Notes: generated from the sequence alone by a model not told the origin. Counted from the stretch's first letter, positions 6,270 through 14,736 are shown. The stretch: DNA of 16,208 nt from Lachnoclostridium phytofermentans (GCA_003526525.1 DPVV01000391.1:1-16208); one strand, 5' to 3'. Numbers and translations are program-made.

Positions 6270-7526
6270 ATGAAGCACATATTAGAGAGAGTGAAGAATG
6301 TAGGGATTAGGATAAGGATAGCCTCCTTATCAACGGTAGCAATATTGTTTTTAATTATGATGTTATTTTTATCTTTTATGAATGATAAAGTCGTTTTAAA
6401 GATTTTAATCTTTATCATAGCTGCGATTGTAGGTTATATATATGCGAAACTTATTTCCTTATCTATTCTTGGGGAGATTAAGAGCTTAAAATCAATTATG
6501 ATAAAAGTTGCTGAAGGTGATTTATCAGTTATAGTGGAGGATAGTGTTAAGACTAAGGATGAATTTGGAGATTTTGCGAAAGCAATGGAGAAAACCTTAA
6601 TTCAACTAAATACATATCAGTCCTATATTAATGAAATTGCAGTCGTTCTTAACAAGATGGCAGAAGGAAAGATGGAGCTAGAGCTGCACCAGACATATGA
6701 TGGACAGTTTATGACAATTAAAAAGGCTTTAAATGGTATTTCAACCTCCTTAAATCACACATTAACGGAAATAAATACGTCATCTGATAAGGTTGCAAAA
6801 GAGGCAGAGAATATGCAGATTACTGCAACTGACGTTTCTAATGGAACTACGGAGGAAGCTGCAACAATTGAGGAATTGACCGCGTCTATTCAGGCAATAA
6901 CATCTCAGGTAAGCATAAATGCAGAAGGCGCAGTAGATGCAAAAAGTAAAATCTCTAATATGGCTGATACAGCAACAATGAACAATGAAAAGATGACACA
7001 TCTTTTAGGGGCAATGGAAGATATTCATTCTTCTTCGAATGAAATCGTAAACATTATTCAAACAATTGAAGGAATTGCTAGACAAACAAATTTACTTTCA
7101 TTAAATGCTTCCATTGAAGCAGCAAGAGCAGGTGAGATGGGAAAAGGTTTTGCTGTTGTTGCTGGTGAAATCGGTAATTTAGCGAATCAAAGCGTAAATG
7201 CAGTTAAAATTACTTCTCAGTTAATAGAAAATACTATTCATGCAGTGGAGCATGGCGTAAATCTTGCAGGTGAATCAGCGAAATCCTCCCATGAGGTTGC
7301 TATTGTAGCAAAAGATATAACTAAAATTATGGATGATATTACAGAGAACTCTCAATCACAAAGTGAACTACTACAGCAATTTGCTGATGCGGTAGAACAA
7401 ATTGCCGTAGTTGTGGATGAAAATAAAGCGGCAGCAATATCAAGTGCCCAGATGTCTGAAGTTTTAACAAAAGAAGCGGTTCACTTAAAGCAGATGATAG
7501 ACCAATTCGAGCTTTATGAGGAGTAA
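6270..7526 (+). CDS. Methyl-accepting chemotaxis protein without an extracellular sensor domain
   Basis: A 418-residue chemoreceptor-type signalling protein. Two membrane segments (about 17-36 and 42-60) are joined by only a few residues (NDK), so there is no periplasmic or extracellular ligand domain. A HAMP domain follows (about 60-112), then a second HAMP-like segment (about 118-165). The cytoplasmic coiled-coil hairpin has the conserved tip at 266-300 ([20 protein letters not shown], then [15 protein letters not shown]) that binds CheA and CheW. No CheR-docking pentapeptide is seen at the C-terminus. It probably senses membrane state, a cytoplasmic signal, or another receptor in the array. 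Start ATG 6270 follows GAGGAGG. Divergent from the cyclic-di-GMP phosphodiesterase, which suggests a shared role in motility or behaviour. Confidence 0.92.
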   Translation: MKHILERVKNVGIRIRIASLSTVAILFLIMMLFLSFMNDKVVLKILIFIIAAIVGYIYAKLISLSILGEIKSLKSIMIKVAEGDLSVIVEDSVKTKDEFGDFAKAMEKTLIQLNTYQSYINEIAVVLNKMAEGKMELELHQTYDGQFMTIKKALNGISTSLNHTLTEINTSSDKVAKEAENMQITATDVSNGTTEEAATIEELTASIQAITSQVSINAEGAVDAKSKISNMADTATMNNEKMTHLLGAMEDIHSSSNEIVNIIQTIEGIARQTNLLSLNASIEAARAGEMGKGFAVVAGEIGNLANQSVNAVKITSQLIENTIHAVEHGVNLAGESAKSSHEVAIVAKDITKIMDDITENSQSQSELLQQFADAVEQIAVVVDENKAAAISSAQMSEVLTKEAVHLKQMIDQFELYEE

Positions 7527-7531
7527 CAAGT

Positions 7532-7566
7532 GACATGCTACCACCACTTTGGAAGTGGGGGCTTAA
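7532..7566. other. GC-rich hairpin, possible IS200/IS605-type end remnant
   Basis: CCACTT and AAGTGG pair around TGG, extended through an A-G mismatch by CC/GG. The flanks are TGCTACC on the left and GGGGGCTTAAT on the right. This layout resembles the subterminal hairpin at the right end of IS200/IS605-family elements as I remember it. There is no transposase or TnpB gene here, so it would be a scar. It could equally be part of the chemoreceptor transcript terminator. Confidence 0.35.
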
Positions 7567-7591
7567 TATTCCATTATATAAAGAGAGAAGA

Positions 7592-7635
7592 AGATACTTA
7601 AAAAGGGTGAATTAACTTTTTGGGTATCTTTTTTT
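7592..7635 (+). terminator. Rho-independent terminator after the chemoreceptor gene
   Basis: AGATACTTAAAAAG (7592-7605) pairs with CTTTTTGGGTATCT (7616-7629) over 14 positions, two of them G-T wobbles, with a 10-base loop. A T-run follows to 7635. Confidence 0.85.
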
Positions 7636-7659
7636 AATCCTTTCTAATCTTAGTTTAAT

Positions 7660-7688
7660 TTGAGTATCGAGAACATTTGTTTTATAAT
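7660..7688 (+). promoter_or_regulatory. Promoter of the GH43-like gene
   Basis: TTGAGT (7660-7665) and a perfect TATAAT (7683-7688) are 17 bases apart, just downstream of the terminator. Transcription from here would give a leader of about 60 bases to ATG 7756. Confidence 0.65.
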
Positions 7689-7755
7689 AGGTGTAATTGA
7701 GTTCTGCTTCAATACTTGAACGCTTATCTTGACTAATAAAATGGGAGGTAGAGAA

Positions 7756-8682
7756 ATGAGTAAAGAATTAGTACATAGTCCATTATTTCGGGACCCGATT
7801 TATGACGGAGCAGCAGATCCCGTGATAATTTGGAATCACATAGAAAAACAGTGGTGGATGATTTATACAAATCGCCGTGCAAATGTAAAAACTCCTGGTT
7901 TTGAATGGATACATGGAACAGATTTAGGGGTAGCATCTTCGAATGATGGTGGGCATACTTTTGTTTATCGGGGGATATTAGAAGGTCTTGCTATCGAACC
8001 GGGAAGAAATACGTTTTGGGCACCTGAGATTATCTATGAGAAGGAAATTTATCATATGTATGTGTCTTATGTAAAAGGTGTTCCATCTACATGGAACTTT
8101 GAACGTCATATCTTACATTATACCAGTAAGAATTTGTGGGACTGGGAGTATATCGGAAAACTACCACTCTCCTCTAATCGTTGTATTGATGCCTGTGTAC
8201 ATAAATTACCAAATGGGAAGTATGGACTTTGGTATAAAGATGAAGTGAATGATTCTCACACTTATATGGTAGAAAGCAGTGATTTGTATGAATTTCATAA
8301 TCCAAGGGCAGTCTTAGAGGAATTTGCACATGAAGGACCGAATGTATTTCGTTTTAAGCGTTTTTATTGGATGATAATCGATACTTGGAAGGGGCAAGGA
8401 GTATATCGAAGTAAAGATGCCATGACTTGGAGTCGTTGTAATGATATCTTATCAGAAACAGGTAATAAGGAGGATGACTACGGGTTTGGTTACCATGCAG
8501 ATGTGCATGTTCAAGAAGATGAGGCATATATCTTCTATTTTACGCATCCAGGAAGGATACCATGTGTGGAAGAGAATTTCTATGAACAACAAAGATCATC
8601 TCTTCAAATACGAAGGCTTACGGTGAAAAATGAGGAGTTATCTTGTGACCGTGAGGAAGAGTTTATGTATGAATTAACTTAA
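7756..8682 (+). CDS. GH43-like five-bladed beta-propeller glycoside hydrolase
   Basis: A 308-residue protein with the motif order of GH43-type (clan GH-F and relatives) beta-propeller glycosidases. It has an N-terminal DGAADP (17-22) with a candidate catalytic-base Asp, WAPE at 88-91, IDA with Asp145 in the position of the pKa-tuning Asp, HEGP with Glu193 as the likely general acid, and a late GYHADVHV segment with a conserved His. There is no signal peptide or carbohydrate-binding module, so it should act inside the cell on imported oligosaccharides such as arabino- or xylo-oligosaccharides; the true substrate is unknown. GH117-type enzymes share this build and cannot be excluded. Start ATG 7756 is chosen because GGGAGG (7743-7748) precedes it by 7 bases; the frame is open to 7729. 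It has its own promoter and terminator-bounded unit. Confidence 0.8.
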   Translation: MSKELVHSPLFRDPIYDGAADPVIIWNHIEKQWWMIYTNRRANVKTPGFEWIHGTDLGVASSNDGGHTFVYRGILEGLAIEPGRNTFWAPEIIYEKEIYHMYVSYVKGVPSTWNFERHILHYTSKNLWDWEYIGKLPLSSNRCIDACVHKLPNGKYGLWYKDEVNDSHTYMVESSDLYEFHNPRAVLEEFAHEGPNVFRFKRFYWMIIDTWKGQGVYRSKDAMTWSRCNDILSETGNKEDDYGFGYHADVHVQEDEAYIFYFTHPGRIPCVEENFYEQQRSSLQIRRLTVKNEELSCDREEEFMYELT

Positions 8683-8726
8683 TCCATCAATTACGAGTAT
8701 CCTTTAATTCGTAGTCATGTTTTCAA

Positions 8727-8748
8727 AGTGAAAGATAAATCTTTCACT
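8727..8748. repeat. Perfect 9-bp hairpin just before leader copy 2
   Basis: AGTGAAAGA (8727-8735) and TCTTTCACT (8740-8748) are exact reverse complements around TAAA. It ends 3 bases before the pseudoknot stem at 8752. A palindrome ending in TTCAC likewise sits just before leader copy 3, so it may be part of the same module. No T-run follows. Confidence 0.7.
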
Positions 8749-8751
8749 CAA

Positions 8752-8815
8752 CAAGTTTGTAACCGCGCTGCATCCTCAAACTTGATATAAATAAAGAGCA
8801 GCGTAGAAATGAGGG
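8752..8815 (+). promoter_or_regulatory. Structured leader, copy 2: predicted pseudoknot over the ribosome site
   Basis: CAAGTTTG (8752-8759) pairs with CAAACTTG (8777-8784) over 8 bp. Loop bases CGCTGC (8766-8771) are exactly complementary to GCAGCG (8798-8803), 7 bases before the Shine-Dalgarno GAGGG (8811-8815). The loop also carries CCTCA (8774-8778), complementary to TGAGG (8810-8814). Alignment with copy 1 preserves the stem, loop position, CCTCAAAC, and an AGAAATGAGG end. Closing the loop contact should hide the ribosome site of the ABC exporter gene. No known riboswitch class is recognised. Confidence 0.55.
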
Positions 8816-8822
8816 AGTAGGA

Positions 8823-10487
8823 ATGAAAGAATTGCTGTTAAAGCGTAAGGGGAAGTTTATTCAATATCTAGTAGCATCCTTTATGTTTAATATTGACCGC
8901 TATGTTCAAATGGGGATTTTTGCCCTTATCATGTGGGCAGTAGAAAAAGGCAGGGATGCAAACTATACTGTAGTAGTAATTATCACTATTTTAGCTGCAG
9001 TCTATAGTGCAGTAAGTTTTGTGGTATCGCGTATGCTTCGTATCGGCTATATGAGAGATACCATACTGGATGTTCGAAAACGTGCATTTGATAAAATTTT
9101 GAGAATGCCTTTTAAACAGTATTCCAAAAAAGGAAAAGAAATTTATTTATCTAATTTAATTAATGATATTAATCAGTTTGAATCTGATTTCTTTATCAGT
9201 TTTTTAAACTTCTTGATTAATATCGGTATGTTTGTTATCAGTTTTATTATTCTTTTATTTTTAGACCCAGCTCTAGCTGCGGGGATGTTTGGGGCTTGTG
9301 TAATTATTTATCTGGTTTCTAGCCTCTTTTCAAAGAAGACGGTGGCTTTAAAGGAGGAGGTATCGAATGCTTCAGAAGAATTTACAGAAGAGATTGCAAA
9401 TACCTTTCATGGTCTTGAGATTCTTAAACTAAACCGAATCGAAGATAAGTTTTTACAAAAGAGTATATCTTCGATTCGTAAAGTAGAACTAAAAAAATGT
9501 ATTTCAAGCGTATTTACTGAGGGACAACGAAATATAATTCAAATACTTTCTTTTATAGTATCAAGCGGTGTTATGGTATATTTGTGTATTAATTTTAAGA
9601 ATGGTATGTCACTAGCATTGGCAACGTTTATATTCCAAATAGCAACTGTTATGAGCTTTAATTTAGTCGAAGTCTTTCCTCTTTGGAACGCGATGAAAGC
9701 TTCTATTCGTATCTATCATAAGATTACGGATGATGAAACAGAACACAAAGAACAGAAAGAAGAGAAAATAGAAGAACGCACTCATTCTTTCGATTTTCAG
9801 AACGAAATTGTTGTATCTGATGTTTCATTTGCCTATGATAATAAATCAATCTTAACGAATGCAAACTTTTCGATTAAGAAGGGAAAGAAATACCTAATTA
9901 AAGGGGTAAGCGGTGCGGGTAAATCCACATTAATGAATCTACTCTCTATGACATTTGATAATTATGAGGGTGAGATCAAGGTAGATGGAACCCCGTATAA
10001 GACAATGGTTGAAAAAACCTTTCATGATAAAGTGGCATTCATCTACCAGGATGTATTTCTATTCGAGGATACCATTCGTAATAACATTACACTGTATAAA
10101 GATTTACCGAAGGAGCGCGTAGAATTTGCTGCAAAAGCCTGCGAATTGGATTTCCTCATAGCAGATAAAAAACTAGGCTTAGAGGAACCATTATCTGAAA
10201 ATGGTAAAAATCTATCCGGTGGTCAGCGGCAGAGAATTTCGATTGCCAGAGCAATAGCAAAACAAGCGGAAATTTTATTTGTGGATGAGGGAACCTCAAG
10301 TCTTAACGAAGACTTAGGAAAAGAAATTGAAAAGGTATTCTTATCTTTATCTCAGACAGTAATTGCAATCAGTCATCGTTATTATGAAGGAGTTACAGAC
10401 CAATATGATTATGTACTTGAAATCAAGAATGGTCAGATTCATCAGTATGAGGCGAAAGAATATTTTGGGGAGGCAGTGACATGTTAA
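8823..10487 (+). CDS. ABC exporter half-transporter, subunit 1 (membrane domain fused to ATPase)
   Basis: A 554-residue half-transporter of the multidrug/peptide/lipid exporter type. The N-terminal membrane domain (about 15-295) has about six helices. The nucleotide-binding domain (about 325-554) has the A-loop Tyr in FAYDN, Walker A GVSGAGKST (361-369), Q-loop Gln409, signature LSGGQ (464-468), Walker B ILFVDE with catalytic Glu489 followed by Gly rather than Pro, and H-loop His518. All catalytic parts are present. Start ATG 8823 follows GAGGGAG. It overlaps the next gene by 7 bases, which together with matching architecture points to a heterodimeric exporter. The substrate is unknown: no peptide precursor, peptidase or immunity gene is adjacent. 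Confidence 0.9.
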   Translation: MKELLLKRKGKFIQYLVASFMFNIDRYVQMGIFALIMWAVEKGRDANYTVVVIITILAAVYSAVSFVVSRMLRIGYMRDTILDVRKRAFDKILRMPFKQYSKKGKEIYLSNLINDINQFESDFFISFLNFLINIGMFVISFIILLFLDPALAAGMFGACVIIYLVSSLFSKKTVALKEEVSNASEEFTEEIANTFHGLEILKLNRIEDKFLQKSISSIRKVELKKCISSVFTEGQRNIIQILSFIVSSGVMVYLCINFKNGMSLALATFIFQIATVMSFNLVEVFPLWNAMKASIRIYHKITDDETEHKEQKEEKIEERTHSFDFQNEIVVSDVSFAYDNKSILTNANFSIKKGKKYLIKGVSGAGKSTLMNLLSMTFDNYEGEIKVDGTPYKTMVEKTFHDKVAFIYQDVFLFEDTIRNNITLYKDLPKERVEFAAKACELDFLIADKKLGLEEPLSENGKNLSGGQRQRISIARAIAKQAEILFVDEGTSSLNEDLGKEIEKVFLSLSQTVIAISHRYYEGVTDQYDYVLEIKNGQIHQYEAKEYFGEAVTC

Positions 10488-12121
10488 AAAAAGTATTTAA
10501 AAGTACACCACAGATGTTAGTTGCTCTTTTCTTTGCTGCCTTTTATAGCATATTAGAGGGTATTGTAACTGTAAAAATGATGGGGCTTATCGATTATGCA
10601 ATAGCGGGAGATTTAGAACTATTAATGCAAAAGATACCTCCGCTACTGATATTTGCACTCACACTTTTGCCTGTAGGAATCCTAACATCGATTACAAAAG
10701 CTTGGTATAAAAAAGATGCAAATTTAGCAATCAAGATGCATTATGTAAGGGGAGTATTTAAGAAAAATATATCGGAATTTCAAAAAGAAAATACCGCAAA
10801 TTATATTTCAAGATTAACCAATGATTGTAACACAATTGATAAAAACTTTATTGATGGAATCTACACTGTGTTCCAAGGGATTGCTAATTTTTTCGTTGGA
10901 ATATGGATTATCTCTACCGTAAATCCATGGATGATTTCGCTCTCTATTATCATTGTAGTAGTGAATGTTATTATAGGCGTTGTTATGCGTAAACCTTTGG
11001 AACGCAATATCAAAGAACGTTCTGATATGTTTGATGGGTACACCTCTTATATCAAAGAAGTATTATCCGCATTTCATATTGTAAAGAGTAATAATTTACA
11101 GGAAAAAGTAACGAAAGACTATTATGAGAAGAGTGGAGAGATTCAAAAGAAGGGGTATCACATTGAAAAGATGATGACCTTTATCAATGGTGCACAACAT
11201 CTAACCATGAATGCATCAATGTATGGTATTTTATGTATCTTAGGATACCTAACAATTCAAGGGAAAATTACAGCGGGTGGTTTATTAATTGTAGCTCAGG
11301 GAATTCAAAAACTTGCTTGGCCTTTGTTTATGCTTAGTGAAGCCTTACCTAAGGTATTTACTTCAAAGTCACTTAGTGAAAAAATTGGTGATAGTCTAAA
11401 AAATTCGGATACCTACGAAGAAAAAATACCGATGTCAGAGTTTGAGGATCATATTGTATTGAAAAATGTAGAGTTTCAGTATGATGACGAGGTTGATAGT
11501 AAGAAAATTTTAACAAATGTGAATTTAAACATAAAGAAAAATGGGAAGTATTTAATTGTAGGCCCTAGTGGAGGGGGAAAATCAACGCTACTAAAACTTC
11601 TTCGAAAGTATTTTGCACCAACCGGTGGGAATATTCTAATTGATGGAAAGCCACTTCGGGACGTGAAGAAGGAAGATTATTTTGCTATGATAGCAAATGT
11701 TGAGCAACAGGTTTTTATCTTTCATGATACCTTAAGAAATAATATCACTCTTTATAAATCATATAGTGAAGAAGAAATTAGGGCAGCGATAGAAGCAGCA
11801 GGACTTACTACATTTATTCAGAACTTACCGGATGGTTTGGACACTATGATCTATGACAATGGACGAAATATTTCTGGTGGAGAGCGAAGCCGAGTTGTAA
11901 TAGCAAGGGCAATGTTAACGAAAGCAAGCATTCTTTTTATGGATGAAGCATTTGCGTCACTTGATATGGAACGGGCTAGAGAGATAGAACAAACGATTCT
12001 TAAACTGAAAGATATTACTGTGATAAATGTAAGTCATGTAGTATTTCGAGATACCAAGAAACAATATGATGGTGTGTTTACTGTGAAGGGAACGGTCAAA
12101 CCATTACTTAGTCAAGAATAA
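10481..12121 (+). CDS. ABC exporter half-transporter, subunit 2 (membrane domain fused to ATPase)
   Basis: A 546-residue partner of the preceding subunit. The membrane domain is about 10-300. The ATPase domain (about 322-546) has Walker A GPSGGGKST (361-369), Q-loop Gln in VEQQVF (407-412), signature ISGGE (464-468), Walker B ILFMDE with Glu489, D-loop SLD, and H-loop His519. The catalytic glutamate is kept in both subunits, unlike heterodimers in which one ATP site is degenerate; the only clear asymmetry is LSGGQ versus ISGGE. Start ATG 10481 lies inside the end of the first subunit gene after GGGGAGG, so the two are translationally coupled. No clear intrinsic terminator follows. Confidence 0.9.
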   Translation: MLKKVFKSTPQMLVALFFAAFYSILEGIVTVKMMGLIDYAIAGDLELLMQKIPPLLIFALTLLPVGILTSITKAWYKKDANLAIKMHYVRGVFKKNISEFQKENTANYISRLTNDCNTIDKNFIDGIYTVFQGIANFFVGIWIISTVNPWMISLSIIIVVVNVIIGVVMRKPLERNIKERSDMFDGYTSYIKEVLSAFHIVKSNNLQEKVTKDYYEKSGEIQKKGYHIEKMMTFINGAQHLTMNASMYGILCILGYLTIQGKITAGGLLIVAQGIQKLAWPLFMLSEALPKVFTSKSLSEKIGDSLKNSDTYEEKIPMSEFEDHIVLKNVEFQYDDEVDSKKILTNVNLNIKKNGKYLIVGPSGGGKSTLLKLLRKYFAPTGGNILIDGKPLRDVKKEDYFAMIANVEQQVFIFHDTLRNNITLYKSYSEEEIRAAIEAAGLTTFIQNLPDGLDTMIYDNGRNISGGERSRVVIARAMLTKASILFMDEAFASLDMERAREIEQTILKLKDITVINVSHVVFRDTKKQYDGVFTVKGTVKPLLSQE

Positions 12122-12245
12122 TAGATTTACCCACAAAATATGCCTTATATAAATAACTTCATTTCATATCACATCCGTAAGTGAATGTAACATGGTATAT
12201 ACAAAATAAGGTAAAAAATTTGTTTTATTTTTAACAATTATATTG

Positions 12246-12251
12246 TATAAT
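12246..12251 (+). promoter_or_regulatory. Probable -10 box of the ABC-2 transporter operon
   Basis: TATAAT preceded by TTG, in a very AT-rich stretch (12205-12250). The nearest -35-like sequence, TTGTTT (12220-12225), is 20 bases upstream, longer than ideal. The resulting leader to ATG 12320 would contain a short CCGC/GCGG hairpin (12289-12300). Confidence 0.45.
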
Positions 12252-12319
12252 GGATAAGCAGTTTAAAAATGGAAAACAGATATGCTACCGCAAGTGCGGT
12301 GATGCGGAAAAGAGGAGCT

Positions 12320-13258
12320 ATGTCGTTACAAGTACAAAATTTAATGAAAAAGTATGGAGACAAGGTAGTTGTCGAAGATTTGAGTTTTGAGATTACAAAA
12401 CCAGGAGTGTACGCTTTGTTAGGTACGAATGGTGCAGGTAAAACAACCTCACTACGTATTATTCTTGGTATGTTAGCTCATGACGGTGGCAAAGTACTTT
12501 GGAATGGAGCACCACTTGACCCTGTGAAGGCAAACGTTGGATACCTTGCAGAGGAACGTGGCTTATATCCGAAATACTCATTACTTGACCAGTTATTGTA
12601 CTTTGCAAAATTAAAGAATGTACCTAAGAAAACAGCAATGGAACGAATCAAGTATTGGTCGGATCGTTTACAGGTGAATGAATATGTATTTCCACCTAAG
12701 ACGAAAGGAAAGAAATCGAAAGCAAATAGAGCAGATCAATTATCAAAGGGTAATCAACAAAAAGTTCAGCTGATGGCTGCTTTAATTTCAGATCCAAAAT
12801 TAATTATTTTAGATGAGCCATTAAGTGGTTTGGATCCGGTTAATACGGATTTATTCAAATCTATTATTCGTGAGCAGATAGATCAGGATAAATATTTAAT
12901 AATGTCAAGTCACCAGATGCCTACGATTGAAGAATTCTGTAGTGACATTACTATATTAAATCGTGGTAAGGCAGTGTTACAGGGAAATCTTAATGAAATT
13001 AAAAAAAGTTATGGTAGAGTTAATCTATTTGTTAAGAGTGATGTAGATATCGCTTCTTATATCGAAGAATTTAGATTAAGAATTGTGAATAAAACACCAA
13101 GTGAATATCACTTAAAAGTTCAGAATGAGCAGCAAGCAATGGACTTTCTTGCAAAACTCATTGGAGAAAAGATTCCGGTTGTCAAATTTGAGCTGCGCGA
13201 GCCATCATTGCATGAAATATTCATAGAAAAGGTGGGAGATGTTCATGAAGAAAAGTAA
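12320..13258 (+). CDS. ABC-2 type transporter ATP-binding protein (NatA/YhaQ-like)
   Basis: A 312-residue ATPase of the sodium/drug ABC-2 exporter type. It has Walker A GTNGAGKTT (35-43), LAEERGLYP (76-84) where a Q-loop Gln is usual, signature LSKGN (141-145), Walker B LIILDEP (161-167) with the catalytic Glu, and switch His198 in SSHQM. A lysine-rich insert (about 127-138) sits just before the signature. The C-terminal part (about 215-312), with REPSLHEIFIEKVG, resembles the DUF4162 domain of NatA-type proteins. Start ATG 12320 follows GAGGAG (12312-12317); the frame is open to an ATG at 12269, but that start has no ribosome site. It overlaps the permease gene downstream and powers it. The transported substrate is unknown; sodium, drugs or antimicrobial peptides are typical. 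Confidence 0.9.
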   Translation: MSLQVQNLMKKYGDKVVVEDLSFEITKPGVYALLGTNGAGKTTSLRIILGMLAHDGGKVLWNGAPLDPVKANVGYLAEERGLYPKYSLLDQLLYFAKLKNVPKKTAMERIKYWSDRLQVNEYVFPPKTKGKKSKANRADQLSKGNQQKVQLMAALISDPKLIILDEPLSGLDPVNTDLFKSIIREQIDQDKYLIMSSHQMPTIEEFCSDITILNRGKAVLQGNLNEIKKSYGRVNLFVKSDVDIASYIEEFRLRIVNKTPSEYHLKVQNEQQAMDFLAKLIGEKIPVVKFELREPSLHEIFIEKVGDVHEEK

Positions 13259-14579
13259 TGTAACAGGTTGGAAGGATGTCTTTACTTTTACCTTAATTCA
13301 AACTTTAAAGAGCAAGGCATTTGTTGTAAGCTTTGTTATATTTATTATTTTAGCTACCGTTTCTATGCCTGTACTTTCTATGATTATGAATAAGGATGAT
13401 GCTAAGGTAGAAGATGGTACGAATCCAATACAAAAAGTCTATATTAATGATAAGGTTACTTGGTCTAATGGTAGTTTTTTACCAGCACTTAATCAGGAAA
13501 ACTTAAAACATATTAAGTTTGAAGCACTCACTGAGGATTATGATACTGTTGTGAATCGCATTGAACAGGAAGAGAATACTTCAGTCATTGTTAACATAGC
13601 GGAAACAGAAACAACCTTTCAACTTGACTTTATAAAGGCAAGTAAGGGAGATGTAAAAGAATCTAATGTACAGACATTAAGTGGGGCATTGTTAGAGGCA
13701 TTTGACGCATATCGAATCAATCAATTAGGAATTACACCAGAACAGTTATCCATGATTCAAGCAAATGTTTCAACCTCTGTTACGTTAGCGGATAAGACTG
13801 GAAATGCAGTGATAACGGAAGATACTTCAATATCAGACTCTCAATATTGGTTTATTTACGGTATTTTGTTTGTTATTTTGATGGTTAATGTAATGGCAAG
13901 TTCCCAGATAGCATCTTCCATTGTTTCCGATAAGTCATCTAAGGTATTGGAATATCTGTTAACTTCTGTGAAACCACTTGCTATCATGATCGGTAAAATT
14001 TTAGCAATGCTTACTGCAGTGATATTACAATTTGTTGCGACTATTGTTTGTGTGTTAATTTCTAATACCGTTACTACAAAGGTATTTTCGACAACTGGAG
14101 AAAATATGATTTCAGAATATCTTCCAACTGGAATATTTGATAATGTTAATCCATTAAATATTATCTTATGTATAGCTGTGGTAATACTTGGAATGATTTT
14201 TTATGCTACTCTTGCTGGACTTGCCGGTGCTACTGCAAGCCGTATCGAGGAGGCAAGTGAAAGTTTAACGTTATTTACCTTTACGAACCTTATCGGTGCT
14301 TACATCGGTATGGGGGCAGCAGGTGTGTTGATGGCTAGTGGTACGAATGGTTTTGTAACATTTGCCTTATTGTTCCCGTTATCCTCCCCGTTCTTATTAC
14401 CTGGAGCGATGTTTGTTGGAAAGGTATCGGTAGGGTTATCAATACTATCCATAGTCTTTCTAGTAATTTTTATGATCTTACTATTTAAATTCGTAGCTAA
14501 AGTATATGAAACATTAATCCTTCATAATGGAAGTAGAATCGGTCTGAAGGAACTAGTTAAGATTTCTAAAAATGTTTAG
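13245..14579 (+). CDS. ABC-2 transporter permease (NatB-like), first paralog
   Basis: A 444-residue membrane protein. It has a first membrane helix (about 22-45), a large extracytoplasmic domain (about 46-195), then five or six helices to the C-terminus, the layout of the ABC2_membrane_3 (NatB) family. VSDKSSKVLEYLLTSVKP after the second helix is the conserved cytoplasmic coupling segment. Start ATG 13245 is preferred over ATG 13239 because the ribosome site GGGAG (13234-13238) abuts the latter. The gene begins inside the ATPase gene (14-base overlap). A second permease follows after a repeat-rich gap, so the complex is probably one ATPase with a permease heterodimer. Confidence 0.85.
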   Translation: MKKSNVTGWKDVFTFTLIQTLKSKAFVVSFVIFIILATVSMPVLSMIMNKDDAKVEDGTNPIQKVYINDKVTWSNGSFLPALNQENLKHIKFEALTEDYDTVVNRIEQEENTSVIVNIAETETTFQLDFIKASKGDVKESNVQTLSGALLEAFDAYRINQLGITPEQLSMIQANVSTSVTLADKTGNAVITEDTSISDSQYWFIYGILFVILMVNVMASSQIASSIVSDKSSKVLEYLLTSVKPLAIMIGKILAMLTAVILQFVATIVCVLISNTVTTKVFSTTGENMISEYLPTGIFDNVNPLNIILCIAVVILGMIFYATLAGLAGATASRIEEASESLTLFTFTNLIGAYIGMGAAGVLMASGTNGFVTFALLFPLSSPFLLPGAMFVGKVSVGLSILSIVFLVIFMILLFKFVAKVYETLILHNGSRIGLKELVKISKNV

Positions 14580-14586
14580 AAAGGTA

Positions 14587-14647
14587 GTGTGAAGAGAATT
14601 TCTAAGTCGTCAAAAAACGCCGACTAAGAAATTCTAAAACTTCACAC
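14587..14647. repeat. 61-bp palindromic repeat, copy A
   Basis: GTGTGAAG (14587-14594) pairs with CTTCACAC (14640-14647). Inside it, AGAATTTCTAAGTCG pairs with CGACTAAGAAATTCT with one mismatch. An AAAA bulge lies on the 3' side, and the 11-base loop contains A6. It lies 8 bases after the permease stop codon. No T-run follows on the plus strand. It is likely a hairpin in the operon transcript or a small mobile palindromic element. Confidence 0.9.
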
Positions 14648-14673
14648 AGCCTACTGTGCAGGCATGGTTAGAT

Positions 14674-14734
14674 GTGTGAAAAGAATTTCTAAGTCGTCAA
14701 AAAACGCCGACTAAGAAATTCTAAAACTTCACAC
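14674..14734. repeat. 61-bp palindromic repeat, copy B
   Basis: Matches copy A at 60 of 61 positions, differing only at the eighth base (A for G), and both are followed by AGC. The two copies are direct repeats separated by 26 bases. Copy B ends 2 bases before the CAAGTTTG stem of leader copy 3. The near-identity implies a recent duplication or homogenisation. Confidence 0.9.
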
Positions 14735-14736
14735 AG

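Noticed and set aside
8441..8626. 61-residue frame inside the GH43-like gene
   Set aside because: It is a shadow frame within a well-supported coding sequence.
8786..8791. TATAAA as a -10 box within leader copy 2
   Set aside because: There is no -35 box at a proper distance (the region is GC-rich), and copies 1 and 3 have no matching box.
8823..12121. Bacteriocin or lantibiotic exporter system
   Set aside because: No N-terminal peptidase domain, precursor peptide, modification enzyme or immunity gene is seen near the exporter.
14587..14734. Two direct repeats separated by 26 bases, CRISPR-like at first sight
   Set aside because: The repeats are 61 bases, palindromic over their full length and only two in number, and no cas gene is present.
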